This document shows, piece after piece, positions 37,480-46,314 of a stretch of DNA of 57,352 nt. Position numbers and translations under genes: made by a program. Positions within the stretch are counted from its first letter, which is position 1, and the number at the start of each line of letters is the position of its first letter. The notes under the pieces were generated by a model, which was not told where the DNA came from, searched no databases, and was given only the letters and a program-made list of their open reading frames with translations. Source of the stretch: Chloroflexota bacterium (GTDB lineage: Bacteria; Chloroflexota; Limnocylindria; Limnocylindrales; CSP1-4); the NCBI GenBank assembly GCA_017853275.1, contig JAFMJV010000014.1:1-57352 (forward strand), read 5' to 3'.

Positions 37480-39554
37480 GAAGGACCTCCGGACGGGCCC
37501 GGCTGCAGCACGGCGGCCGGGACGGGGATGGCGGGCACGCCGGCGGGGCGGCCCGGCAGGAGCTCGGGGTAGGGGCGTCCGCGGCGGCTGAGCGGCCGGC
37601 CGGCGGTGGCAGCGGCGAGCCCGGCGATGCCGAGCCCGATCGCCGCGAGGACGGTGACCGGGTGCCACAGGACGGAGGTCGCGGGATCCCCCGCGACGAG
37701 CGCGACGACGATCCGGGCCGCCGCGAGCGTGCCGAGCGCGGCGGCGCCGCCGGCGACGAGCGCCGGATCCCCCGCCGCGAGACCGGCGGGGAGGAGGAGG
37801 AGCGGCAGGAGCCAGGCGAGGGCGATGCGGAGAAGGAAGAAGAGCGTCATCGCCGGGTTTTCGCCCGAGCGGCCCGCGAGGATGGCCCTCCAGCGCTCCG
37901 CGTGCTCACGAACGGACTCCGGGCCCGCGCTCCGGGCGATCCCGACCCCGCGGACGAGGGCGACCCGGCCCCCCGGGCCGGCGATCCGGCGTGCCAGCTC
38001 CCGCCCCGGCCCGACGGCTCCCGCCACCGCGGAGAGGCCCCCCGCCGCCGCGAGCGCCGCGCGGTCCACGAGAAGGAGCCGGTCCGCGGCATCGGCGAGG
38101 ACGGCCGGCCGGCCGCCCCGGCGCGCGGCGAGCCAGCTGAGCGGGAAGGGGCGGAGGAGGGCGGGCATCGCGGCGAGCGGCCCACCCTCGCCGTGCTCCG
38201 GGGCAGGCTCGGCGCTCGCGAGCGCGGCCCCGGCATCCAGGAGCGCCCCGAGGCGGGCGAGCGCGTCCGGGGCCACCCGCGTCCCCGCGTCCAGCAGGAG
38301 GATCCGCGGCGCGTCCGACGCCGCGACCCCGTGGGCGAGCGCCCAGGTCCGGCTCGCCCAGCCCTCCGGAGCGGGCGTCGCCGCAAGGATCCGGCCGGCT
38401 GCACCGAGCGCCGCGCGGGCGGCCTCCGCCGTCCCATCCGTGGAGCCATCGTCCACCACGACGATCCCCGTCGCGGGAAGCCCCGCGGCCCGGAGCGCGG
38501 CGATCGTCCCCCCGATCGTGTGCGCCTCGTTCCGGGCGGCGATGACGGCCACCGTCCCGGTCACCCCGGCGGCCGGCGTCCCGGCCCGGGGGGCGCGCGG
38601 CAGGAAGAGGAGGCGGGCGAGGCCGCCCGCGAGCGCGACGCCGGCCGCGCCCGCGCCGAGCGTCACAAGGAGGCCGGTCGTGCTCCAGTCGGTCACCCCC
38701 CAGAGCCGGAGCAGGAGGTGGCAGAGGACGACCCCGGCAAGGAGGCAGAGGACGAGGAAGCCACCCCAGGCGCGCCGCGCGGCCGCCTCGCTGGGGTGCG
38801 CGAGGACTCCCGCCGGGAGGAGGAGGAAGGCGGCGAGGACGACGGAGGCGACGATGCCGGCCGTCCCGTGGAGGGCGACGATCGCGGTCGCTGCCGCATA
38901 CCCGCCGAGGGAGACGAGCGCGGTGCCGCGGGGGCCGAGCGCGGTCGCGATCGAGCCGATCCCCGCCGCGCGGTCGTAGGTGATGTCCTGGATCGCCCCG
39001 AGCGCGTGGGAGGCGACCCCCCACGCGAGGAAGGCGAGGAGGAGCGGCCAGGGGAGCGCGTCCGGCGCGAGGCCGCCGGCGAGGAAGCCCGCGACCGCCG
39101 GGAGGACGAAATGCGACGCGCTGGTCAGCGAATCGAGGCCCGGCCGGACCTTCGTCCGGAGCGGCGGGGCGGAGTAGATCCAGGCGGCACCCGCGGCGAG
39201 AAGGAGGGCACCCGCGGCGGCCGGCCCCGCCCCGGCAAGGACGACGAGGATGAGCGGCAGGTTCGTGAGCAGGACGGCGAGGACGAGGACGCGGCCGTGG
39301 ACCGGGGGCAGGATCGCCCCCTCGAGCGATCCCTTCCGGGGGTTCGCGAGGTCCGAGGCGTAGTCGTGGAGGTCGTTCACCCCGTACATCAGGAGGTTGT
39401 AGGGGAGGAGGAAGTAGAGGAAGCCCGCAAGGACCGGGAGGTCGATCCGTCCGCCCGCTGCGTACGCCGCGGCGAGGAAGGGGAAGGCGGTGTTCACCCA
39501 CAGGAGCGGGCGCGAGGCGGCGATCAGGGCGCGCGGCCCCGGCCCGCCGCTCAT
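37476..39554 (-). CDS. UbiA-type prenyltransferase fused to GT2 glycosyltransferase
   Basis: A single 692-residue frame with two enzymes. Residues about 1-300 are a UbiA-family prenyltransferase with both Asp motifs: NDLHDYASD (60-68) and DITYD (190-194), in a bundle of eight or nine helices. In carotenoid clusters this family contains lycopene elongases (CrtEb, LbtC, LyeJ) that add dimethylallyl groups to make C50 pigments. Residues about 330-600 are a GT2 domain (VAVIAARNEAHTIGGTIAAL, IVVVDDGSTDGTAEAAR) followed by C-terminal helices. Starts with ATG 39554, overlapping the cyclase subunit stop by four bases. Elongation activity is inferred from the motifs and neighbours. Confidence 0.88.
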   Translation of the reverse strand: MSGGPGPRALIAASRPLLWVNTAFPFLAAAYAAGGRIDLPVLAGFLYFLLPYNLLMYGVNDLHDYASDLANPRKGSLEGAILPPVHGRVLVLAVLLTNLPLILVVLAGAGPAAAGALLLAAGAAWIYSAPPLRTKVRPGLDSLTSASHFVLPAVAGFLAGGLAPDALPWPLLLAFLAWGVASHALGAIQDITYDRAAGIGSIATALGPRGTALVSLGGYAAATAIVALHGTAGIVASVVLAAFLLLPAGVLAHPSEAAARRAWGGFLVLCLLAGVVLCHLLLRLWGVTDWSTTGLLVTLGAGAAGVALAGGLARLLFLPRAPRAGTPAAGVTGTVAVIAARNEAHTIGGTIAALRAAGLPATGIVVVDDGSTDGTAEAARAALGAAGRILAATPAPEGWASRTWALAHGVAASDAPRILLLDAGTRVAPDALARLGALLDAGAALASAEPAPEHGEGGPLAAMPALLRPFPLSWLAARRGGRPAVLADAADRLLLVDRAALAAAGGLSAVAGAVGPGRELARRIAGPGGRVALVRGVGIARSAGPESVREHAERWRAILAGRSGENPAMTLFFLLRIALAWLLPLLLLPAGLAAGDPALVAGGAAALGTLAAARIVVALVAGDPATSVLWHPVTVLAAIGLGIAGLAAATAGRPLSRRGRPYPELLPGRPAGVPAIPVPAAVLQPGPSGGPS

Positions 39555-39847
39555 CGCCGGCGGCTGCGCGGCGCGGCGGCGTCCCAGGCGATCGCCGCGA
39601 GGAGGAAGAGGGCGACGCCGTAGCCGAGGTCCTCGATGGGCATCGGGCCGATCATCAGCCCGGAGAGCTGCGCCGGGTCATAGGTGACGATCGGGAGGCC
39701 GGTGAGGACGAGGTCGGCGACGATCGTGACCGCGGAGAAGATGCCCGCCGCCAGCCACGTGGAACGGCGCCGGAGGAGGCCCCGGCGCCCCGCCACGAGG
39801 AGGGTGAGGGCGAGCACGACGATCGTCGTGGCCGTGTACTCAGGCAT
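39551..39847 (-). CDS. lycopene cyclase subunit (CrtYd/CrtYf/LbtB type)
   Basis: A 98-residue protein with three hydrophobic segments. The hallmark of the lycopene-cyclase domain is PIEDLGYG at about residues 70-77, after LVLTGLPIVTYDP. In Gram-positive bacteria two such small proteins form a heterodimeric cyclase, and in C50 pathways they close the rings of the elongated chain. Stop overlaps the start of the UbiA-GT2 fusion, and start overlaps the stop of the partner subunit, an order that matches crtYe-crtYf-crtEb and lbtA-lbtBC loci. Confidence 0.85.
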   Translation of the reverse strand: MPEYTATTIVVLALTLLVAGRRGLLRRRSTWLAAGIFSAVTIVADLVLTGLPIVTYDPAQLSGLMIGPMPIEDLGYGVALFLLAAIAWDAAAPRSRRR

Positions 39848-40256
39848 CGTCTTCGCCGAGGAGGCGCCGGGCGGCGCGCAGGAGGACGACGGAGAAGAGG
39901 GCGAGGAAGGCGAGGAGGAGCGGCTCCTCCGGCGGGATCCCCGGGGGCACGATCGCGATCACCCAGGCGTCGTTCGAGGCGAACCAGCCGCGCGCCGCGC
40001 CGAGGCCGTCGAAGACGAGGAGGAAGACGACGAGGACGAGCGCGATCGGTGCCAGGAGCCGCCGGGAGAGGGTCCCGGGGAGATGCTGCCAGGCGAGGAG
40101 GGAGACCCCGGCGATCGAGCCCACGATGACGAGGAGGTAGAGGCCGGGCACGGCTACGCCCGGGGCCGGGGGACGGACCGGGTCCGGTTCGTGCGGCGCG
40201 ACACGCTCATCCACCTCCGCGGGGGCCGGGGCGGGCTGCCCGGACGCTGCTATCAT
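39840..40256 (-). CDS. lycopene cyclase subunit (CrtYc/CrtYe/LbtA type)
   Basis: The partner cyclase subunit, 138 residues from ATG 40256 or 103 residues from GTG 40151. The latter fits the family length of about 100 but has no ribosome site, so the start is open. The first 35 residues of the long form are Pro/Ala-rich and unlike the family. Three hydrophobic segments are followed by PGIPPEEPLLLAFLALF; the PPEE element is the cyclase hallmark. First gene of the minus-strand carotenoid operon, divergent from purA across about 200 bases. Confidence 0.8.
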   Translation of the reverse strand: MIAASGQPAPAPAEVDERVAPHEPDPVRPPAPGVAVPGLYLLVIVGSIAGVSLLAWQHLPGTLSRRLLAPIALVLVVFLLVFDGLGAARGWFASNDAWVIAIVPPGIPPEEPLLLAFLALFSVVLLRAARRLLGEDDA

Positions 40257-40297
40257 GCGGTCTTCGCGCAGGCCGGGGGTCCGGACCTGCGTCCGCC

Positions 40298-40305
40298 AAG
40301 GAGGT
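40298..40305 (+). promoter_or_regulatory. orphan Shine-Dalgarno-like sequence in the purA leader
   Basis: AAGGAGGT, a perfect anti-16S match with no ATG, GTG or TTG at the usual distance. The frame that follows (starting near ATC 40311) is open for about 46 codons and ends in TGA at 40452-40454, overlapping the purA ATG as TGATG. That could be a leader peptide with a rare start codon, or chance. Confidence 0.25.
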
Positions 40306-40402
40306 CGCGATCGCCACCCACGGCAGCGACGCTCCGGCCTCGCCGGCGCGCTGCAGGACCACCGCGAGCCCCGTCCACGGGGTCCGGGGGAGCAGTCTAC
40401 CC

Positions 40403-40430
40403 ACGTCCCAGCCGGAACAGGCTGGGACGT
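40403..40430 (+). promoter_or_regulatory. leader hairpin before purA
   Basis: ACGTCCCAGCC (40403-40413) pairs perfectly over 11 bases with 40420-40430, around the loop GGAACA. TCGTCCGTCT follows and the purA ATG is 22 bases downstream. It could be an attenuator for the purine operon, but there is no T-run and I see no purine riboswitch core around it. Confidence 0.45.
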
Positions 40431-40452
40431 TCGTCCGTCTGGAGCGCAGCTG

Positions 40453-41766
40453 ATGCCCGCCACCATCGTCGTCGGTCTCCAGTGGGGAGACGAGGGGAAG
40501 GGGAAGACGACCGACCTCCTTGCCGATTCGGTCTCGATGGTCGTCCGCTACCAGGGTGGGGACAACGCCGGTCACACGGTCGTCGTGGGCGATGCGGTCT
40601 TCAAGCTCCACCTCGTGCCGAGCGGGGTCCTCCAGCCGCACATCACGCCGGTGATCGGCAACGGGGTCGTGGTCAACCCGCGCACCCTTCTGCGCGAGAT
40701 GGACGGCCTGACGGAGCGCGGGATCGACACGACGCGCATCCGGGTCTCCCGGAACGCCCACGTGATCATGCCGTACCACGTCGCCCTGGACGGCGCGAGC
40801 GAGACCCGTCTTGCCGGGAGCGGCGCGGGGATCGGGACCACCCGGCGCGGGATCGGGCCCACCTACGCGGACCGCGCGTCGCGGAGCGGGATCCGGATGG
40901 GGGATCTCCTCGATCCCGCCTTCCTCCGCACCCGCCTCGCCCAGGTCCTCCCCGAGCGGAACCGGCTCCTCGCGGAGAACGGCGAGCCGGTCTTCGAGAT
41001 CGATGCGCTCGTCGCCGAGGCGGCCGGCTGGGGCGAGCGCCTGCGCGGCCAGATCGTCGACACCGCGCTCCTCGTCCAGGATGCGCTCGCCGCCGGAGAG
41101 CACGTCCTCCTCGAGGGAGCCCAGGGGACCCTGCTCGACATCGACCACGGGAGCTACCCCTACGTCACGAGCAGCAACCCCACCGCCGGCGGTGCCTGCA
41201 CGGGCTCCGGCGTGGGGCCGCGCCAGATCGGCTCCGTCATCGGCGTCCTCAAGGCGTACTCCACGCGCGTCGGCTCCGGGCCCTTCCCGACCGAGCTCCT
41301 GGACGAGGTCGGACGCCACCTCTCCGTGCGCGGCAACGAGGTGGGCACGACGACCGGCCGCCAGCGGCGCTGCGGCTGGCTGGACACCGCGTCGCTCCGG
41401 CACGTCGTCGCCCTGAACAGCGTGACGAGCATCATGATCAACAAGATCGACGTCCTGACCGGGGTCCCCGAGCTCCGGATCTGCACCGGCTACCGGGTGG
41501 ACGGCGCCCCCGTCCGCTGGCCGCTCACCCTCGGCGAGCTCGAGCGGGCGGAGCCGGTCTACGAGGTCTTCCCGGGCTGGGAGGCGGACCTCACGAAGGT
41601 GCGCAGCGAGCGGGACCTCCCACCCGAGGCCGCCCGCTACCTCGATGCCGTGGAGAGCCATGCCGGCGTCCCGATCGAGATCGTGAGCGTCGGCCCGGAG
41701 CGGACGGAGACCTTCCGGCGCGTCCCCAAGGGCTTCCCCAGCGGGCTTCCGGCCGGGATCGCCTGA
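40453..41766 (+). CDS. purA: adenylosuccinate synthetase
   Basis: First committed step from IMP to AMP: joins IMP and aspartate using GTP. A 437-residue protein. The N-terminal GTP/IMP loop is GLQWGDEGKGKTTDLL, followed by YQGGDNAGHTVV, GTTRRGIGPTYADRASRSGI and the C-terminal base-recognition NKIDVLTG. ATG 40453 has TGGAGCG about nine bases upstream. The frame stays open to 40255, but only this start matches the family N-terminus. First gene of the ten-gene purine operon; its TGA shares one base with the purD ATG. Confidence 0.97.
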   Translation: MPATIVVGLQWGDEGKGKTTDLLADSVSMVVRYQGGDNAGHTVVVGDAVFKLHLVPSGVLQPHITPVIGNGVVVNPRTLLREMDGLTERGIDTTRIRVSRNAHVIMPYHVALDGASETRLAGSGAGIGTTRRGIGPTYADRASRSGIRMGDLLDPAFLRTRLAQVLPERNRLLAENGEPVFEIDALVAEAAGWGERLRGQIVDTALLVQDALAAGEHVLLEGAQGTLLDIDHGSYPYVTSSNPTAGGACTGSGVGPRQIGSVIGVLKAYSTRVGSGPFPTELLDEVGRHLSVRGNEVGTTTGRQRRCGWLDTASLRHVVALNSVTSIMINKIDVLTGVPELRICTGYRVDGAPVRWPLTLGELERAEPVYEVFPGWEADLTKVRSERDLPPEAARYLDAVESHAGVPIEIVSVGPERTETFRRVPKGFPSGLPAGIA

Positions 41767-43094
41767 TGGCCGGCCTCCGGATCCTCCTCGTGGGTGCCGG
41801 GGGTCGCGAGCACGCGCTCGCCGGCAAGCTCGCCGCGGAGCCGGAGGTCGCGGAGGTCATCGTCGCGCCGGGGAACCCCCTCATCGCGGAGAGACATCGG
41901 ACCGTGCCCACGGTCGGGCAGCTGGACGCCGCCGGCCTTGCCGGCCTCGCGCGCACCGAACAGGTGGACGTCGTCGTCTTCGGGCCGGAGGCGCCGCTCG
42001 TGGGCGGCGTGGCGGACCGGCTGATCGCGGAGGGGGTCGCCGTCTGTGGTCCCACGGAGGCGGCCGCGCGCCTCGAGGCAAGCAAGGCCTTCTGTCGCGA
42101 GGTGGCGGAAGCGGCCGGCGTCCCGATGGCGGAGGGGCGGCCCTTCGACGCGGTCGCGCCCGCGCTCGCCTGGGCGGCGCGCTTCGACGGCCGCGTCGCG
42201 GTGAAGGCGGACGGCCTCGCCGGCGGCAAGGGGGTCGTCGTGTGCGGCTCGCTCGCCGAGGCGGAGGACGCGCTCCGGGCCGCGCTCGAGGAGGGGCGCT
42301 TCGGTGGTGCCGGGCGGACCGTCGTCGTGGAGGAGGCGCTCACGGGGCCGGAGCTCTCCGTCATCGTCCTCGCGGATGCGAGCGGGATGCTCGTCCTCCC
42401 CGGGGCGCGCGATCACAAGCGGCTCGGGGACGGGGATCGCGGCCCGAACACCGGCGGGATGGGCGCGGTCTCGCCGGCTCCCGGCGTGGATGATGACCTC
42501 GTCCGGGAGATCGCCGAGCGCTTCCACCGCCCCGTCCTCGCGGAGATGGCGCGCCGGGGGAGCCTGTTCCGGGGCGCGCTCTTCGGGGGCTTCATCCTCA
42601 CCGCGTCCGGGCCCCGCCTCCTCGAGTTCAACGTGCGCTTCGGCGATCCGGAGAGCGAGGCGATCCTGCCCCGCCTGGACGTCCCGCTCGGCCGGCTCCT
42701 GTGCGCGATCGCCCGGGACCGGCTGATCCCGGAGGCGGCCGCGCTCGGCATCGCGGGTCCTCTCCTCCCCGTCCGGGCCGGTGCCGGCATCGCGGTCGTC
42801 CTCGCGGCGGCGGGCTACCCGGAGGCGGTCCGGACCGGCGACCCGGTGACCGGGATCGCGGAGGCGCGCGCGGCAGGCGGGCTCGTCTTCGGGGCGGGGA
42901 TCGCGGGCGCCCCCGGGGCCTGGCGCACCGCAGGAGGCCGCGTCCTCATCGTCGCCGCCACCGGGGAGGATCTTCCTGCCGCCACGGCGGCCGTGGACCG
43001 GGCCGCGGACGCGATCGCCTTCCCGGGGCTCCAGCGGCGCCGCGACCTCGGCCGGACGCCCGCGGCGGCCCCGGTCGCCGGAGCTGCGCGGTGA
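41766..43094 (+). CDS. purD: phosphoribosylamine-glycine ligase
   Basis: Second step of IMP synthesis: joins phosphoribosylamine and glycine with ATP. The 442-residue length is normal. N-terminal LVGAGGREHALAGKL, ATP-grasp core VKADGLAGGKGVVVC, RDHKRLGDGDRGPNTGGMGA, and the metal-site LLEFNVRFGDPESEAILPRL are all intact. Begins by TGATG coupling to purA and ends in a GTGA overlap with purB. Confidence 0.97.
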   Translation: MAGLRILLVGAGGREHALAGKLAAEPEVAEVIVAPGNPLIAERHRTVPTVGQLDAAGLAGLARTEQVDVVVFGPEAPLVGGVADRLIAEGVAVCGPTEAAARLEASKAFCREVAEAAGVPMAEGRPFDAVAPALAWAARFDGRVAVKADGLAGGKGVVVCGSLAEAEDALRAALEEGRFGGAGRTVVVEEALTGPELSVIVLADASGMLVLPGARDHKRLGDGDRGPNTGGMGAVSPAPGVDDDLVREIAERFHRPVLAEMARRGSLFRGALFGGFILTASGPRLLEFNVRFGDPESEAILPRLDVPLGRLLCAIARDRLIPEAAALGIAGPLLPVRAGAGIAVVLAAAGYPEAVRTGDPVTGIAEARAAGGLVFGAGIAGAPGAWRTAGGRVLIVAATGEDLPAATAAVDRAADAIAFPGLQRRRDLGRTPAAAPVAGAAR

Positions 43095-44422
43095 TCCCTC
43101 GCTACACGCGCCCCGCGATGGGCGCGGTCTGGTCGGACGAGGCGCGCTTCCATGCGCTGCTCCGCGTCGAGATCGCCGTCCTCCACGCGCTCGCGGGGGA
43201 GGGGAGCGTCCCCGCGGACGCCGTGCGCGCGATCGAGAGCCGGGCCCGGATCGATGTCGAGCGGATCGCGGAGCTCGAGCGGACCACGGACCACGACGTC
43301 ATCGCCTTCGTCAGCCAGGTCGCGGAGAGCGTCGGCGAGGAGGGGCGCTGGCTCCACTACGGCCTGACGAGCAGCGATGTCGTGGATACCGGCCTCGCCC
43401 TCCAGTGCCGTGCGGCCTCGGACCTCCTCCTTGCGGAGCTCGATGCCACGATCGTGGCGATCGTCCGCCAGGCGCGGGCGCACGCGGGGACGCTGATGAT
43501 GGGCCGCACCCACGGCGTCCACGCGGAGCCGATCACCCTCGGCCTCAAGCTCGCCACCTGGGCGATGGAGCTCGATCGCGGCCGGACGCGCCTGCGCGCC
43601 GCCGCGGACGACCTCGCCACGGGGAAGATCTCCGGGCCGGTCGGGACCTACTCGCAGCTCGGGCCGGCGATCGAGGCGGCGGCGCTCGGGGCGCTCGGCC
43701 TGAAGGTCGACCCGGTCTCCACCCAGATCGTCCAGCGCGACCGCCACGCGGCCTTCCTCGCCGCGATCGCCGTCACCGGCGGCTCGATCGAGCGCTTCGC
43801 GGTCGAGGTGCGGAACCTCCAGCACACGGAGATCGCGGAGCTCGGCGAACCCTTCCGGGCCGGCCAGAAGGGCTCGTCCGCGATGCCCCACAAGCGGAAC
43901 CCGATCAAGTCCGAGCGCCTGACGGGGATGTCCCGCCTCCTCCGCGGCTATGCGGTCGCCGCGCTCGAGGACCAGGCGCTGTGGCACGAGCGGGATATCA
44001 GCCACAGCTCGGTGGAGCGGGTGATCCTCCCCGGCGCCACGATCCTCCTCGATTCGATGCTCGCCCAGCTGCGGGCGATCGTCGAGGGGCTCGTCGTGCG
44101 GCCGGAGCGGATGGCCGAGAACATCGAGCGCGGCCTCGGCCTCCACGCGAGCAGCCGCCTCCTCACCGCGCTCCTCGATTCGGGGAGCCTCTCGCGGGAG
44201 GAGGCCTATGCGATCGTCCAGGGCCATGCGCTCCGCGCGGCGGACGCGCGCCGTCCCTTCCGTGCGCTCGTGGAGGCGGACCCCGCGGTGACCGGTGCGC
44301 TGGACCCCGAGCGGATCGCCGCCTGCTTCGACGACCGCCTCCACCTCCGGCACGAAGCGGAGATCCTCGCCCGCCTCGATGCGCTCGTCCCGCCGGAGGA
44401 GGGCGCCGATGGGCGTGGCTGA
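43091..44422 (+). CDS. purB: adenylosuccinate lyase
   Basis: Cleaves fumarate from SAICAR and from adenylosuccinate, so it serves both IMP synthesis and the AMP branch. 443 residues. Conserved segments of the fumarase/aspartase superfamily: RTTDHDVIAFV, HYGLTSSDVVDTGLALQ, GRTHGVHAEPITLGLK and the flexible signature loop GSSAMPHKRNPIKSE. Starts at GTG 43091 inside the purD stop. Overlaps purC by 14 bases. Confidence 0.97.
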   Translation: MIPRYTRPAMGAVWSDEARFHALLRVEIAVLHALAGEGSVPADAVRAIESRARIDVERIAELERTTDHDVIAFVSQVAESVGEEGRWLHYGLTSSDVVDTGLALQCRAASDLLLAELDATIVAIVRQARAHAGTLMMGRTHGVHAEPITLGLKLATWAMELDRGRTRLRAAADDLATGKISGPVGTYSQLGPAIEAAALGALGLKVDPVSTQIVQRDRHAAFLAAIAVTGGSIERFAVEVRNLQHTEIAELGEPFRAGQKGSSAMPHKRNPIKSERLTGMSRLLRGYAVAALEDQALWHERDISHSSVERVILPGATILLDSMLAQLRAIVEGLVVRPERMAENIERGLGLHASSRLLTALLDSGSLSREEAYAIVQGHALRAADARRPFRALVEADPAVTGALDPERIAACFDDRLHLRHEAEILARLDALVPPEEGADGRG

Positions 44423-45365
44423 GGCACCCGCGGGGGCCTTCCTCCGCTCCGGGAAGGTGCGCGACCTCTACGCGGTCGGCGACGACCGGATCCTTCTCGT
44501 CGCCTCGGACCGCCTCTCCGCCTTCGATGTCGTCCTGCCCACCCCGATCCCGGACAAGGGGCGGGTCCTCACCGGGCTCACCCGCTACTGGCTCGGCGCG
44601 ATCGAGGCGGCGGGGATCGTCCCCCACCATCTCCTCGCCACGGACCCCGGCGCGCTCCCCGCCACGTGGGCGCCGCTCGCGGACGAGCTGCGCGGCCGGA
44701 TGATGCTCTGCCGCCGGACCGCGCCGCTCCCGGTCGAGCTCGTCGTCCGCGGCTACCTCGCGGGGAGCGGCTGGTCGGACTACCGCGCGTCGGGGGCGAT
44801 CTCCGGCGTCCGCCTTCCGGCCGGCCTCCGCGAAGGGGACCGCCTCCCGGAGCCGATCCTCACCCCCACGACGAAGGCGGAGGAGGGCCACGACCTCCCG
44901 ATCGACTTCGACACGCTCACCGCGCTCGTCGGCGGGCCGGTCGCGGAGCGGGCCCGGGCGATCGCGCTCGCCGTCTACCGCCTCGGTGCCGCGCAGGCAG
45001 AGGCGGCGGGGATCCTCCTCGCGGACACGAAGCTGGAGCTCGGGATCCTCCCCGCCGGCGCGGGCGAGCCGGACGATGCCACGGCACGGGCCGGGCGCCT
45101 CCTCCTCATCGACGAGGTCCTGACCCCCGATTCGAGCCGCTTCTGGGAGGCGGCCGCCTGGTCGCCGGGCGGGCCCCAGGCCTCGTACGACAAGCAGTAC
45201 GTCCGCGACTGGCTCCTCGCGTCGGGCTGGGACCGGACACCCCCGGGCCCGGAGCTCCCGCCGGAGGTCGTCGCGGGGACCCGGCAGCGCTATGTCACCG
45301 CCTACGAGACGATCGTCGGCAGCCCCTTCAGCCGCTACCTCCAGGAGGACCGGATCGACCGATGA
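44409..45365 (+). CDS. purC: SAICAR synthetase
   Basis: Joins CAIR and aspartate with ATP. A 318-residue enzyme of the longer (yeast-like) type. Family segments: GKVRDLYAVGDDRILLVASDRLSAFD (first half), LTRYWLGAIEAAGIVPHHLL, ELVVRGYLAGSGWSDY, TPTTKAEEGHD and LLIDEVLTPDSSRFW. ATG 44409 is preceded by GGAGGAGGG and lies within the end of purB, so the two are coupled. Its stop overlaps the purS start by three bases. Confidence 0.96.
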   Translation: MGVAEAPAGAFLRSGKVRDLYAVGDDRILLVASDRLSAFDVVLPTPIPDKGRVLTGLTRYWLGAIEAAGIVPHHLLATDPGALPATWAPLADELRGRMMLCRRTAPLPVELVVRGYLAGSGWSDYRASGAISGVRLPAGLREGDRLPEPILTPTTKAEEGHDLPIDFDTLTALVGGPVAERARAIALAVYRLGAAQAEAAGILLADTKLELGILPAGAGEPDDATARAGRLLLIDEVLTPDSSRFWEAAAWSPGGPQASYDKQYVRDWLLASGWDRTPPGPELPPEVVAGTRQRYVTAYETIVGSPFSRYLQEDRIDR

Positions 45366-45631
45366 GCACCTACCGCTTCGCCGTCTCGGTCATGCCCAAG
45401 GACGGGATCCTCGATCCGCAGGGACGCGCGGTCGAGGGCTCGCTCCCGCACCTCGGGATCTCCGCGGTCCACGCGATCCGCGTCGGGCGGCGGGTCGAGC
45501 TCTCCGTCGATGCCGCGGGGGAGGCCGAGGCGCGCGCGATCGTGGAGCGGCTCGCCGGTGAGCTCCTCGCGAACCCGGTCATCGAGAGCTGGACGATCGC
45601 CCGGGCGGACGGGGAGGGGCGCGCGGGATGA
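45362..45631 (+). CDS. purS: FGAM synthase subunit PurS
   Basis: A small structural subunit (89 residues) that bridges PurL and PurQ in the three-part phosphoribosylformylglycinamidine synthase. The family pattern is TYRFAVSVMPKDGILDPQGR, then AVEGSLPHLGI, RVELSVDAAGEAEARAIVE and ELLANPVIESW. Overlaps purC and purQ by four bases at each side. Confidence 0.95.
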   Translation: MSTYRFAVSVMPKDGILDPQGRAVEGSLPHLGISAVHAIRVGRRVELSVDAAGEAEARAIVERLAGELLANPVIESWTIARADGEGRAG

Positions 45632-46314
45632 GGGCGGGCGTCGTCATCTTCCCCGGCTCGAACTGCGACCGGGATGCGCTCCACGCGGTCGCGCTCGCCG
45701 GTGCGGACGCGATCCCGCTGTGGCACGAGGACCCGGACCTCCACGGCGCGGATCTCGTCATCCTCCCCGGCGGCTTCTCCTACGGCGACTACCTGCGTGC
45801 CGGCGCCCTCGCGCGCTTCAGCCCCGTGATGCGCGCCGTCGCGGAGCACGCGGCCGCGGGCGGCCTCGTGCTCGGCATCTGCAACGGCTTCCAGGTCCTC
45901 GCCGAGGCGGGTCTCGTCCCCGGCGTCCTCCTCCGGAACGCGAGCCTCCGCTTCGAGCACGGCTGGGTCCGGCTCGCCGTGGAGCGACGCGATACCCCCT
46001 TCACCGCGCTCGTCCCGGACGGCCGCACCCTCCGGATGCCGATCGCCCACGGGGAGGGCTGCTACCACCTCCCGGACGCCGAGCTCGATGCGCTCGAGGC
46101 GCGCGGCGGCGTCCTCTTCCGCTACGCCGGACCCGAGGGGAACCCGAACGGCTCCGCACGCGACATCGCCGGCGTCCTGGACGCCCGCGGCCGGGTCTGC
46201 GGGTTGATGCCCCACCCCGAGCGCGCGGCGGAGTCGATCCTCGGCTCGGATGACGGGATGCTCCTCCTCCGCTCGCTCGTGACGAGCGCCGCGGCGAGCG
46301 GGGTGGCACGGTGA
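45628..46314 (+). CDS. purQ: FGAM synthase glutaminase subunit PurQ
   Basis: Class-I glutamine amidotransferase (228 residues) that supplies ammonia to PurL. N-terminal [34 protein letters not shown], the nucleophile Cys in [11 protein letters not shown], and the His/Glu pair in [11 protein letters not shown]. Also the PurQ-specific [11 protein letters not shown] segment. Overlaps purS and purL. Confidence 0.97.
   Translation: MRAGVVIFPGSNCDRDALHAVALAGADAIPLWHEDPDLHGADLVILPGGFSYGDYLRAGALARFSPVMRAVAEHAAAGGLVLGICNGFQVLAEAGLVPGVLLRNASLRFEHGWVRLAVERRDTPFTALVPDGRTLRMPIAHGEGCYHLPDAELDALEARGGVLFRYAGPEGNPNGSARDIAGVLDARGRVCGLMPHPERAAESILGSDDGMLLLRSLVTSAAASGVAR

Noticed and set aside
39684-41765. Open frame continuing upstream of purD
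   Set aside because: It is antisense or out of frame with the cyclase and purA genes. The purD family start at 41766 is coupled to the purA stop.
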